Source: JACPAB01 sp964366725
GTDB lineage: Bacteria > Patescibacteriota > Minisyncoccia > 2-02-FULL-40-12 > GWA2-44-9
Assembly (NCBI GenBank): GCA_964366725.1
Contig: CAYIUL010000009.1
Coordinates: 1-16,123 of the forward strand
DNA: 16,123 bases
Direction: 5' to 3'
A program made the position numbers and the translations under genes. Position 1 is the first letter of the stretch. Every line of letters starts with the position of its first letter. The notes below the pieces were generated by a model. The model did no database searches. It saw only the letters and a list, made by a program, of their open reading frames with translations, and had not been told where the DNA came from. Shown here piece by piece: positions 1 through 7,033 of the stretch.

Positions 1-81
1 GCGAGGGGAGATTTGAACTCCCACGGACTTGCGTCCATACGGCCCTGAACCGTACGTGTCTGCCAGTTCCACCACTCGCCC
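1..81 (-). tRNA. tRNA-Leu (anticodon CAG), 3' end cut by window edge
   Basis: Read on the minus strand from 81, the sequence folds as a class II tRNA. The 5' acceptor strand is GGGCGAG, the D arm contains GTGGAACTGGCAGAC, and the anticodon stem TACGG/CCGTA encloses the loop TTCAGGG, giving anticodon CAG (45-47). A long variable arm GGAC-GCAA-GTCC follows, then the T arm GGGAG-TTCAAAT-CTCCC. The long variable arm and the CAG anticodon both point to leucine (CUG codons). Only five of the seven 3' acceptor bases are inside the window; the last pairs, the discriminator base and any CCA lie beyond position 1. A good promoter sits about 70 bases upstream. Confidence 0.96.
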
Positions 82-152
82 AAATTAAAATTATTTATAA
101 AAAAGAGGGGTTTTGTGGATTAAGTTAGAGAGTCCAATATCGTAGTAACCGC
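82..152 (-). other. Leader between tRNA promoter and tRNA-Leu
   Basis: This 71-base AT-rich stretch lies between the -10 box and the mature tRNA 5' end and would form a precursor leader of about 65 bases for RNase P removal. I see no ORF and no convincing hairpin in it. No terminator is visible between the solute-binding protein gene and the tRNA either, so the protein operon may read through. Confidence 0.5.
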
Positions 153-181
153 ATTATACATCATACTGATCCTGAAAGCAA
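153..181 (-). promoter_or_regulatory. Sigma-70-like promoter for tRNA-Leu
   Basis: On the minus strand TTGCTT (176-181) and a perfect TATAAT (153-158) are separated by 17 bases. The -35 box begins three bases after the stop codon of the solute-binding protein gene. The predicted transcript start is near 146. Confidence 0.75.
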
Positions 182-184
182 GAC

Positions 185-1930
185 CTACTCCCAACTGCGC
201 TTCGTCTTCATATACCACTTCTCGATATTCGCGAATCTATCCGATGGCATTGATATGACTTTACTCTCAAAGCCCCTGATGTCTTTGGTCTGGCCGTAAA
301 TGTAGTAGGAATTATAAAGGAACACTCCAGGCGCGTCTTCGATTATCAATTTTTGGAATTCATCGTATTTCTGCGCCCGTTCCAACGGGTTGAGTATCTT
401 TCTTGCTTCTTCAAGCAGGGTGTCGGCGGCCTTGTTGCCGTATAGGGCCAGGTTCAATCCGGGGTCGCGTTTTTGGGAAGAATGCCAAAGAGTGAACGGG
501 TCGGGATCGAGGGTCAGCATTTCTCCGAAAAGAAGCATCTGATAGTTCCTCTCTTTGATGGTTCTTTGCAGTTCCGGCGTGGGTAGTATCTCAACTTCAA
601 TATTCACTCCCACTTTGGCCCATTGCTCCTTGAGCGTGTTTGCCACGGCAACCAGTTCCGGCCAGGTTGACGTGGTCAGCTTCAGGTTTATTTTTTTACC
701 GTTCAGAAGTTTATTGGCCTGATCGAGGTCGTAGGGGTAGGTTTTGACGTCATTGTTGATATCTAAAACGTTTCCTACCATCGGCGAGGCAACCGATTCG
801 CCCTTGCCTTCCAGTATCTTCGATACCAACTCCCCTTTGTCGGTGGCGTGGTTTAATGCCAGACGGACGTTCTTATCGGTGAGGTCTTTCGACTGGTCCT
901 GGTTGAAGAACACTCCGAAATATCTGGGCATCTTCAGTTCTTGGATACTCAACCTTCTCTTGAATTTGATCTTCTTCAGATTCGGTCCCGAAACAAAAGA
1001 GATGTTTTCAATGCTGTTCTTGTTGTAGGCGTCGATCATCGCGTCTTCCGAGTCGAAGAATTTGAATCGGATGTCGTCTATGTGCGGTCTGCCGAGGTAG
1101 AACTTCTGATTGGCTTCCAACTCATATTCCCGGACTCTCCCGAGGTCGTCCTTTTTTAACTTGGCGAATTTGTACGGGCCGGAGCCGATGGGCTTCAGGT
1201 TCAACTCCGACAAACCGAAATTTACGGGTTTTATATCCTGCCAGGCATGCTTGGGCAGTATTCTGATGGTCAAGTTATTTACAAATTGGGCGTATCTTTC
1301 TTTCAGTTTGAATATTATGGTGTAGTCGTTGACCTTGTCTGTCTCCACTCCTTGCCAGTTGACCCTCTGCTGGCTTCCATAGTCGGGGTTTTGGGCGGTT
1401 TGGACGGTGAATACGACGTCATCCGCGGTAACCGGCTCGGTGTCGTGCCAGAAGGCGTTGTCGCGGAGGTAGATGGTATAATTCAGCCCGTCGCTGGAAA
1501 CCTCATATGATTTGGCCAGATCCGGAACAAGCTTTCCTTCCTCGTTGTATTTCATCAGTCCGGAATAAATAAGCGAGGTCAGGTCTCTGTCCGTATCGTT
1601 GCTTTGTGAAAGCAGGGGATTGATAAGCCGAGGTTCTCCGACCATGCCTTCAGTGAAAGAACCGCCATTGTCCGGCACGCCCGTCGTGTAGTGGTAAAAA
1701 GCGGTGAAGGGGATCGAAATGACCGAACCGAGGATTATCAAGATAAGGGCCAGCACCAAATAGCGCTCTTTATCGGAGAGGATCTTGGGAATGAGGCGTA
1801 ATTTATTGCGCTCGATGTTCTTAAGGAGGGAGTCCTTGATGCCTTCTTTGTGCTTGGGAACTTCTCCGCCGGCTGGCGGGTCGGACTTTAAACCGAAAAA
1901 ATCATCGAGCTGGTTACTGTCGTTAAACAC
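185..1930 (-). CDS. ABC transporter substrate-binding protein, family 5 (peptide-type), membrane-anchored
   Basis: The 581-residue protein resembles SBP_bac_5 (OppA/DppA-type) proteins, which bind peptides or other small solutes outside the membrane and deliver them to an ABC permease. The N terminus is unusual: about 55 charged residues, then one hydrophobic segment (about 57-79), with no lipobox. It is therefore predicted to be a type II anchored protein rather than a lipoprotein. After the helix the family pattern is clear: a GEPRLINPLL start, an IYSGLMKYNEEGKLVPDLA region, and the DDVVFTVQTAQNP segment typical of the family. The start is GTG at 1930 without a clear Shine-Dalgarno. It is 23 bases downstream of secG in the same direction and is likely the last gene of the uvrC operon. 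No permease or ATPase partner is in the window, so the ligand is unknown. Confidence 0.9.
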   Translation of the reverse strand: MFNDSNQLDDFFGLKSDPPAGGEVPKHKEGIKDSLLKNIERNKLRLIPKILSDKERYLVLALILIILGSVISIPFTAFYHYTTGVPDNGGSFTEGMVGEPRLINPLLSQSNDTDRDLTSLIYSGLMKYNEEGKLVPDLAKSYEVSSDGLNYTIYLRDNAFWHDTEPVTADDVVFTVQTAQNPDYGSQQRVNWQGVETDKVNDYTIIFKLKERYAQFVNNLTIRILPKHAWQDIKPVNFGLSELNLKPIGSGPYKFAKLKKDDLGRVREYELEANQKFYLGRPHIDDIRFKFFDSEDAMIDAYNKNSIENISFVSGPNLKKIKFKRRLSIQELKMPRYFGVFFNQDQSKDLTDKNVRLALNHATDKGELVSKILEGKGESVASPMVGNVLDINNDVKTYPYDLDQANKLLNGKKINLKLTTSTWPELVAVANTLKEQWAKVGVNIEVEILPTPELQRTIKERNYQMLLFGEMLTLDPDPFTLWHSSQKRDPGLNLALYGNKAADTLLEEARKILNPLERAQKYDEFQKLIIEDAPGVFLYNSYYIYGQTKDIRGFESKVISMPSDRFANIEKWYMKTKRSWE

Positions 1931-1953
1931 AAGTTTTGGATTAATTATCCGAC

Positions 1954-2178
1954 CTAACTAAAGTAAATTCTCGCGACCGATGCAGCTATGAATAGAAGGG
2001 CCAAAACAATGGTTGCCCGAAAAATAAACTTTTCCGCGCCTCTTTTGGTGCTGTATTCAAGATTGCTTCCGCCCATAGCGGAACCCAATCCGCTGCCTTT
2101 TTGCTGCAGCAAAACACCCGCCACCAAAAGGACGGACAATGCTATCTGGCCATAAGTTAATATTCTTACTAAGTCCAT
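1954..2178 (-). CDS. secG: Preprotein translocase subunit SecG
   Basis: A 74-residue protein with two hydrophobic segments (about 5-25 and 52-72) joined by the SecG-typical loop: LLQQKGSGLGSAMGGS followed by STKRGAEKF. SecG is the small auxiliary subunit of the SecYEG channel and stimulates SecA-driven export. The length is normal for the family. The ATG lies one base after the stop codon of the upstream membrane protein, so the two are probably translationally coupled; no Shine-Dalgarno is visible. This is the only Sec component in the window. Confidence 0.93.
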   Translation of the reverse strand: MDLVRILTYGQIALSVLLVAGVLLQQKGSGLGSAMGGSNLEYSTKRGAEKFIFRATIVLALLFIAASVARIYFS

Positions 2179-2179
2179 A

Positions 2180-2530
2180 TTATTTGATTACTTTAGTTGT
2201 AGCCGAAATAAAAATGTTCACTATCGAGATCATTATGGCTGCCCAAACCAGGGCTGTCAGGTCCCGGACCGTTACGAAGTCAAATACATAGTCAACCGTC
2301 CACAACATTAGAGCATTTATGACAATTGTCCAGAGCCCCAAGGTCAGGATTATCAGGGGCATCGATATCACTTTCAATATCGGCTTTATGGCAAAATTCA
2401 GTATCCCGAGCAGGACGCCGGCAAGCAGGAACTCCCTTATCCCGCCGTTTATGACAAAGCCGGGAACCAGGTAAGTGGCCACGTATATAGCCAACGAGTT
2501 GCCCAAAATCCTTATTAGAAATCCAACCAT
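2180..2530 (-). CDS. Four-helix membrane protein, phage holin superfamily IV-like (PF04020 type)
   Basis: A 116-residue, almost entirely hydrophobic protein with four predicted transmembrane segments. The pattern NSLAIYVATYLVPGF, then GILNFAIKPILKVISMPL, then LGLWTIVINALMLW matches the widespread 'mycobacterial 4 TMS phage holin' family. Despite the name, members are common chromosomal genes of unknown function, and nothing here suggests a phage. It lies 32 bases after uvrC and one base before secG, in a minus-strand operon. The ATG at 2530 has no evident Shine-Dalgarno. The family call is good; the function is not known. Confidence 0.85.
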   Translation of the reverse strand: MVGFLIRILGNSLAIYVATYLVPGFVINGGIREFLLAGVLLGILNFAIKPILKVISMPLIILTLGLWTIVINALMLWTVDYVFDFVTVRDLTALVWAAIMISIVNIFISATTKVIK

Positions 2531-2562
2531 TTGCTTGACTTAAGCGTAGCATAAACCATCCA

Positions 2563-3870
2563 TTAACTCAACAGAGTTCTTTTGTGCAGTTTGCGGTAGT
2601 AGTTGATGGCGAAGCGATGGGCTTCGGCGTCTATATTTTTAATAAGATTACGGACGTTTGAGGGAAGATTAGCCATGCTCACCGGTTTTTCCAAAGTCGT
2701 CGAAAATATTTCATATCTCCCCTTAGCCACAGATATTATAGGATTTTTTTTGCCCGATAATTTGATTATCTCTCTTGCTGTATTTAGTTGTCCTTTTCCG
2801 CCGTCTATCAATATAAGATCGGGGAATTGCCACTCTGGGTGATTGAACCGCCTTTGAAGCATTTCGCTAAGCATGAAAGTATCGTCAGGGGTCCTTTTAC
2901 TCCTTATTTTGAATTTGCGGTATTGACTCTTATTGGGGACGCCGTCTTCGAATACCACCATTGAGCCAGTGGCATTCGTGCCCTGGATGTTAGAAATATC
3001 GTACCCCTCAATCCGAGTAGGGATTTTTCTCAGTCCCAACACTTTTTTTAAGTCCGACAATAAACTCAACTTATGATGCTTTGATGTATCATAAGTTTGA
3101 ATAACTCTGGCATTTTCAAAAATTCTTTTTAGATTCGATATTTTATTTCTCAACTCGATTGCCTTTTCTAATTCGCTCTTTTTGGCCAGTTGTTCCATTT
3201 CTTTTTCCAGTTTTTTGACGAGCGATAATCTTTTTCCATTCAGTATTTCCTTAATTGCCGTTATGTTTTTCTTGTAAGTCGTCAGTTGTAGGTTGTTGGT
3301 CGTAGGTTTCTTCAGGCAGCAAAAGCCCACGCATTTTCCGATATGATAGTTCAGGCAGAAATTATTATGTGGTTTTTTACAGGTGCAGTAGGGGAAAATC
3401 CGTCTTAAGAATTTTAATGTCGATTTCAGCGTCGCGCCATCGGTGAAAGGCCCGATCGCTTCTCCCGCGAACCCTTGCGGCTGATGGGTCAAAAATAATT
3501 TAGGAAATTTTTCGGCCTGCCCTGAGCTTGTCGAATGGGAAAAGCCGACATAAAAATACTGCTTATCGTCCCGGAGCATTATATTGAACTGCGGGCGGAA
3601 GTCCTTGATAAGCTGGGATTCCAAAATAAGCGCTTCGATATCCGAGTCGGTTTTTTTAAACTCGATTTTTTCCGCCACAGAGAGCATTTTTTGTATCCGA
3701 GCATCGTTTGTTCTCAAATATGAACGCAGACGGCTTTTTAAATTTGCCGCCTTTCCTATATACAGAATTTCTTTTCCGCCAGAGGCGGATCCGCCTTTGG
3801 CGGAGAATGTATAAATTCCGGGAACCGAAGGCGCGAGAGAAACGGATTTTTTCAGCGAGTCGTTTGTCAT
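2563..3870 (-). CDS. uvrC: UvrABC excinuclease subunit C, short form lacking the C-terminal HhH domain
   Basis: UvrC makes the 3' and 5' incisions in nucleotide excision repair. The 435 residues contain, in order: a GIY-YIG nuclease domain (GIY at 18-20, YIG at 37-39); a four-Cys cluster region (about 163-185) matching the Fe-S-type cysteines of UvrC; a UVR/UvrB-binding helix (about 222-251); and an RNase H-like nuclease domain with YDISNIQG, ILIDGGKGQ and a late AEAHRFA motif. It stops at KLHKRTLLS, where longer UvrCs (about 600 residues) continue into an IPGIGPK-type helix-hairpin-helix domain. Short forms like this are, to my knowledge, common in Patescibacteria. Three in-frame short repeats interrupt it (residues 23-32, about 113-120 and about 189-200). 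The ATG at 3870 is about 6 bases from the predicted transcript start, so the mRNA is nearly leaderless. Confidence 0.95.
   Translation of the reverse strand: MTNDSLKKSVSLAPSVPGIYTFSAKGGSASGGKEILYIGKAANLKSRLRSYLRTNDARIQKMLSVAEKIEFKKTDSDIEALILESQLIKDFRPQFNIMLRDDKQYFYVGFSHSTSSGQAEKFPKLFLTHQPQGFAGEAIGPFTDGATLKSTLKFLRRIFPYCTCKKPHNNFCLNYHIGKCVGFCCLKKPTTNNLQLTTYKKNITAIKEILNGKRLSLVKKLEKEMEQLAKKSELEKAIELRNKISNLKRIFENARVIQTYDTSKHHKLSLLSDLKKVLGLRKIPTRIEGYDISNIQGTNATGSMVVFEDGVPNKSQYRKFKIRSKRTPDDTFMLSEMLQRRFNHPEWQFPDLILIDGGKGQLNTAREIIKLSGKKNPIISVAKGRYEIFSTTLEKPVSMANLPSNVRNLIKNIDAEAHRFAINYYRKLHKRTLLS
3274..3308 (-). repeat. Low-complexity repeat inside uvrC (TTNNLQLTT-type)
   Basis: A quasi-tandem GTTGTAGGTTGTTGG-type run that encodes TTNNLQLTT in the uvrC frame, in the linker between the Cys cluster and the UVR helix. 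Related AAC/CTAC-rich strings occur repeatedly in Patescibacteria genomes as I recall; copy number cannot be tested here. Confidence 0.5.
3515..3538 (-). repeat. 24-base in-frame repeat inside uvrC (CCCTGAGCTTGTCGAA type)
   Basis: The string CCCTGAGCTTGTCGAA with flanking GC matches a short repeat found in many environmental bacterial genomes. On the coding strand it encodes HSTSSGQA, exactly 8 codons, between YVGFS and EKFPKL, where UvrC normally has no such insert. It adds no frameshift. Confidence 0.65.
3775..3804 (-). repeat. 30-base near-palindrome inside uvrC (CCGCCnnnGGCGG pair)
   Basis: Two adjacent mini-hairpins, CCGCCAGAGGCGG and CCGCCTTTGGCGG, make a 30-base near-perfect palindrome. 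It encodes the 10-residue insert SAKGGSASGG within the GIY-YIG domain, between the GIY and YIG motifs. The length is a multiple of three, so the frame is kept. Confidence 0.7.
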
Positions 3871-3892
3871 TAATAGTCCATTATTATACTAT
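3864..3892 (+). promoter_or_regulatory. Promoter for the trypsin-fold lipoprotein gene
   Basis: TTGTCA (3864-3869) and TACTAT (3887-3892) are separated by 17 bases. The predicted start near 3899 leaves a leader of about 24 bases containing AAGGGG before the ATG at 3923. The -35 box overlaps the uvrC start codon on the other strand. Confidence 0.6.
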
Positions 3893-3911
3893 ATTTTTAG
3901 CTGTTTGATAA
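3883..3911 (-). promoter_or_regulatory. Promoter for the uvrC operon
   Basis: On the minus strand TTATCA (3906-3911), 17 bases, then a perfect TATAAT (3883-3888). The predicted start near 3876 leaves only about 6 bases before the uvrC ATG, so translation would be nearly leaderless. The -10 box overlaps the -10 box of the divergent plus-strand promoter. Confidence 0.7.
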
Positions 3912-3922
3912 GGGGCGGTTAA

Positions 3923-4810
3923 ATGCGAAAAATTCTGCCGTTTCTGTTTCTTTTTGTTTGGGCGGGATGCGGTCCTCCGAAAGACCATCTGTCTGATTAT
4001 CAAAAGACAAGAACTTATCCTGTCGACGGAAATTTCAGGGAACCCGTCGCATCCGTGGTGATAGAACGCAACGGGCGATTCGATGTCGCAGCCAGTATGG
4101 GCTCGGCGTTTCTTGTGGCACCGAAAGAACTCGGTATCTTTGCCACGGCCGACCACGTCATCGAGCTGGATGTTGAATATAAGCTGTTCTTTTGCGGGAA
4201 AGTGTATAGAGCCCGAAGGATCATAGATGCCGGAGTTACCGACGTCGGCTTCGTAAGGATCGTCGACGACTTCGACCCTGCCGACTTTCCCGAGCCGTAT
4301 CCTGTTGGTGATTTGCCCAAGGCCGGGGATGATGTTTTTGTCCGCGGTATCCACATGCACCGCGAAAGCTTACAGAAAAACAAAATCATCCACCGCATTA
4401 CCGCAATGTACTACGGCATCAAAGAGGTGGAAATTGTTAACAGGAAGCCCGAGACGAAGGAATTTGTCTATGACAACTTACCGGCTAAGGTTTTAAGAGA
4501 AGATGATCTCATCGCTTTAATGGAAAGGCCCGATATTGCCGCCGAGACCCTTGAGTATCTGACCAAGAACCACCCCACTCTTATAAAAACCAGGGATGAT
4601 CACAAAATTTCTTTTGGCGGGCTGAGCGGGGGTCCTACGGTTAACGCAAGAGGAGGGGTAGTAGGTGTTAACGTGGTGGAGCCTGGAGACGAAGGAGGTT
4701 ATGTTTTAGACCAGGACGGCATTACCTACCGTCCTCGTGTTACCTTGGCGATACTGACTTCGGATGAGATAAAACGAGCGCTAAGCAGGTCGAATATAGG
4801 CAGCCGATAA
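3923..4810 (+). CDS. Trypsin-fold serine protease, probable lipoprotein
   Basis: A 295-residue exported protein. The N terminus is a short signal peptide ending in a lipobox-like VWAGC (Cys16), so it is probably lipid-anchored outside the cell membrane. A chymotrypsin/trypsin-like triad can be placed: His78 in ATADHV, Asp107 in VTDVGFV and Ser235 in GGLSGGP, followed by GGVVGVNVVEPG, as in S1-type bacterial proteases. I see no PDZ domain, unlike HtrA/DegP. A roughly 70-residue segment (about 160-225) between Asp and Ser is longer than in compact S1 proteases. AAGGGG precedes the ATG. The gene has its own promoter and terminator and lies directly upstream of the MoxR cassette; the substrate is unknown. 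It could also be a non-peptidase family member, but the triad is complete. Confidence 0.8.
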   Translation: MRKILPFLFLFVWAGCGPPKDHLSDYQKTRTYPVDGNFREPVASVVIERNGRFDVAASMGSAFLVAPKELGIFATADHVIELDVEYKLFFCGKVYRARRIIDAGVTDVGFVRIVDDFDPADFPEPYPVGDLPKAGDDVFVRGIHMHRESLQKNKIIHRITAMYYGIKEVEIVNRKPETKEFVYDNLPAKVLREDDLIALMERPDIAAETLEYLTKNHPTLIKTRDDHKISFGGLSGGPTVNARGGVVGVNVVEPGDEGGYVLDQDGITYRPRVTLAILTSDEIKRALSRSNIGSR

Positions 4811-4824
4811 CGGCTGCTTTTTAA
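4800..4824 (+). terminator. Intrinsic terminator of the protease gene
   Basis: Stem GCAGCCG (4800-4806), loop ATAA, stem CGGCTGC (4811-4817), then a T-rich tail TTTTTAATT. The hairpin overlaps the stop codon (4808-4810), and the next promoter's -35 box starts directly after the tail. Confidence 0.85.
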
Positions 4825-4853
4825 TTGACAGGACCCAAATATTCTTGTAAATT
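4825..4853 (+). promoter_or_regulatory. Promoter for the MoxR-DUF58 operon
   Basis: Consensus TTGACA (4825-4830), 17-base spacer, TAAATT (4848-4853). The predicted start near 4860 gives a leader of about 28 bases with TTTTGAAAAA followed by GAGAG before the ATG at 4888. Confidence 0.8.
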
Positions 4854-4887
4854 CACAGCAAGTTTTTTGAAAAATAGAGAGTGAAAA

Positions 4888-6015
4888 ATGGAACCAATGA
4901 CCCGCGAAAGGGTGTTCGATGTGCGAGACCGCATTCTCGCTAACTGCCAGGAGTGGATATTCGGACTCAAAGGAATACAAACACAACTTGTTGACTCCCA
5001 ATTTATGCGTATTCCTTATACCGACAAGATCACCAGTATAAAGTTATTGGGACAAGCCCACATTCTTTTGCTGGGCGGAACCGGAATTGGAAAGACCGAT
5101 ACCCTGACTGCTCTTTGCAAGAGCATTCGGGCCAAGCATAGTCGAGTTCAGATGACTGAAGATATGATGGTCCCGGATATTACGGGAGGACAGGAACTGC
5201 TTAAGAATCTGGACGGTTCTCATAGCGTTGTCTTTGTTCTCGGAGAAATTTTTTGCAATATCTTTTTTGCCGATGAACTTAGCCGAGCTCGCCCAAAGAC
5301 AGTCAGTGCGATGGTGGAAGCGCTGGAAGAGAGGTCGGTAACCCCGATCAATAAGAATGTGAATTTCGGATCTCATACCAAGCGCATAGAAGCTCTGCCT
5401 CTTTTTCCGATTTCCGGGGACATAGAGGACGTGAGCGGCCCAAGATGGTTTTCCGGTATATTTACCCAGAATCCTTTTGGCGAAGAAGAGGGCACGTTTC
5501 CAATGCCTCAAGCATTGTGGGACCGGATTACCATCTGTCTGGAAATTCCCCGCCCGTCTTTTGAAGACGAGATAAAGATCCGCGCCCGCAACGTGGTCAA
5601 TAAAACCATCAAGCCGGTAACCGATCTTTATGAGATGGACGCCGCTTCACAATTTATTTATGACCTGATGAGGATCTCTACTCCGGGAGACGAATATATT
5701 ACCAGGATTCTTCGCAACACTGATCCTGATCCTAACGTCGAAAAAGATTCGCCTGCTTTGGCAGAATTTGTCAGGACACACATAGAGATCCGTAAGGGTG
5801 GTTCTCCTCGCGTAAATTTTCCATTAGAAGCCGCGGCTCGCAACTACGCATTCTTTGCCGGTGATGAAGTGGTGAAACCGGAACACGTAAAAGCCGTCGC
5901 GTCATCTGTAATTGCTCATCGTCTTAAGCTCGTTCCAAAGATCAGGCACAAGAAAGACGCCCGCGATGTTTTTGATCAAATTCTCGAAGATACGAAAGTC
6001 CCGCTATGGAAATAG
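4888..6015 (+). CDS. MoxR-family AAA+ ATPase (MxaR-like)
   Basis: A 375-residue cytoplasmic AAA+ ATPase. Walker A is GGTGIGKT (63-70). The MoxR-specific QMTEDMMVPDITG stretch follows (about 88-100), and Walker B is IFFADELSRARPKT (Asp129, Glu130), leading into the MoxR motif SAMVEALEERSV. The C-terminal lid carries VKPEHVKAVASSVIAHRLKL, typical of the family. MoxR ATPases act as chaperone-like factors that, with vWA proteins, activate or insert cofactors into client proteins; MxaR is the methanol dehydrogenase case. It overlaps the DUF58 gene by 10 bases, the classic pairing. The ATG is preceded by GAGAG. The MxaR assignment rests on gene order, not on sequence alone. Confidence 0.9.
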   Translation: MEPMTRERVFDVRDRILANCQEWIFGLKGIQTQLVDSQFMRIPYTDKITSIKLLGQAHILLLGGTGIGKTDTLTALCKSIRAKHSRVQMTEDMMVPDITGGQELLKNLDGSHSVVFVLGEIFCNIFFADELSRARPKTVSAMVEALEERSVTPINKNVNFGSHTKRIEALPLFPISGDIEDVSGPRWFSGIFTQNPFGEEEGTFPMPQALWDRITICLEIPRPSFEDEIKIRARNVVNKTIKPVTDLYEMDAASQFIYDLMRISTPGDEYITRILRNTDPDPNVEKDSPALAEFVRTHIEIRKGGSPRVNFPLEAAARNYAFFAGDEVVKPEHVKAVASSVIAHRLKLVPKIRHKKDARDVFDQILEDTKVPLWK

Positions 6016-6944
6016 CTGATATACTTTCAGAACTGCATGAGCTGGCTGAAGGTCTCCAACAGGGCAAGATACGAAATCTTGCTCTTGGAGAACGAAAAAG
6101 CGGGATCACGGGAGATGGGTATGAAAAATATGACATTTCCGAATGGGAGCCGGGAAACCCGTTCAGATCCATTGACTGGCGTCGGACCCTTCTCTACTGG
6201 CCTGAAAAAGTAATTAAGACAGACCGAATTGAGACGAAAGGCCTGCCGCTTGTGGCCGCTTTGGATACAACACCGTCCATGCTTGTCAGGTTTGCCGGAG
6301 AAGAGAGCAAGTTTCGCTTGATGCTTCGTCTGGCAATTACGCTTGGCTTTTCCAGCATTCGTGAGCATGACCCGATCTGCATGACATCTTTTGGTAATCC
6401 TTCGGCTTTCTTTCTTCCGCTTCGATACGGCAAGGGGAACCTCTTCCTCGCCGCCGAAATACTTTTGGAAGACGCCGCGGTATTCTATAAGGCGATGGGC
6501 CAAAATAAAATTCAGACCAAGTCGCATGCTTCCGCAATTGATCTTAATGAATGTCTTGCCGACATAATTGCAAGGATAAGAAAGCAAGCTCTTGTCGTTG
6601 TGATATCCGACTTCATGGATGCGCTATATCGCGATGCCGGATTGGACGAGGATGTCTTGTCCGGTTTAGTCGCGCGCCATAAGAATAACGTCGTCTTCCT
6701 GATACTCGACGACGAAGAAGAATTGTCTTGGACCGGCGGACACGGCACGGTGATGACAAGGAATATCGAGACCGGACGGCTGAAGGAGATCAAGGCAAGC
6801 CATGCCGCCCTGATCAGAGCGGAACACGCCGAGAAACAGCTGGCATTCCAGAAACACCTCGAAGGCCTGGGGATCGACTCGCTGGTCCTCTCTTCAAATA
6901 ATTGGTTCGACCGGTTATCCGAATTTGCCGTCGGCCGGCAGTGA
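6006..6944 (+). CDS. DUF58 protein with vWA-like domain (MxaS-like)
   Basis: A 312-residue protein of the DUF58 family, the regular partner of MoxR ATPases. The family signature is YEKYDISEWEPGNPFRSIDW (about 39-58). A vWA-like fold follows with a MIDAS-type DTTPS motif (87-91), then ALVVVISDFMD in the second metal-site region. It has no transmembrane segment, so it is likely cytoplasmic, unlike DUF58 proteins with N-terminal helices. The ATG lies inside the end of the MoxR gene (10-base overlap) with no strong Shine-Dalgarno, which suggests translational coupling. Order and pairing match mxaR-mxaS. Confidence 0.88.
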   Translation: MEIADILSELHELAEGLQQGKIRNLALGERKSGITGDGYEKYDISEWEPGNPFRSIDWRRTLLYWPEKVIKTDRIETKGLPLVAALDTTPSMLVRFAGEESKFRLMLRLAITLGFSSIREHDPICMTSFGNPSAFFLPLRYGKGNLFLAAEILLEDAAVFYKAMGQNKIQTKSHASAIDLNECLADIIARIRKQALVVVISDFMDALYRDAGLDEDVLSGLVARHKNNVVFLILDDEEELSWTGGHGTVMTRNIETGRLKEIKASHAALIRAEHAEKQLAFQKHLEGLGIDSLVLSSNNWFDRLSEFAVGRQ

Positions 6945-6945
6945 T

Positions 6946-6973
6946 ACCCCATTTTTCAATGGGGTTTGTCTTT
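6946..6973 (+). terminator. Intrinsic terminator of the MoxR-DUF58 operon
   Basis: Stem ACCCCATT (6946-6953), loop TTTC, stem AATGGGGT (6958-6965), then TTGTCTTT. It starts two bases after the stop codon. Confidence 0.85.
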
Positions 6974-6975
6974 AA

Positions 6976-7004
6976 TTGCAAAAAACGTCTAAAAGGAATA
7001 ATCT
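6976..7004 (+). promoter_or_regulatory. Promoter for the PQQ-type propeller gene
   Basis: TTGCAA (6976-6981), 17-base spacer, TAATCT (6999-7004). The predicted start near 7011 leaves a leader of about 23 bases with CTTTGAAAAGGAAGG ending just before the ATG. Confidence 0.7.
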
Positions 7005-7033
7005 AGGCGCAAGAACTTTGAAAAGGAAGGGCT

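Noticed and set aside
2180..2530. Prophage or lysis module suggested by the 'holin' family name
   Set aside because: No endolysin, capsid, integrase or attachment site is present, and the gene is embedded between uvrC and secG; the family is common on chromosomes.
3775..3804. uvrC palindrome as a transcription terminator
   Set aside because: It sits early inside an intact reading frame and has no T-run after it; it is better explained as an inserted repeat.
3884..4398. Minus-strand open frames opposite the trypsin-fold protease
   Set aside because: They are antisense to a gene with signal peptide and complete catalytic triad and show no recognisable domain of their own.
6027..6952. Several minus-strand open frames opposite the DUF58 gene
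   Set aside because: Compositionally they look like shadows (Ser/Arg/Pro-rich), have no motifs, and oppose a convincing DUF58 protein.
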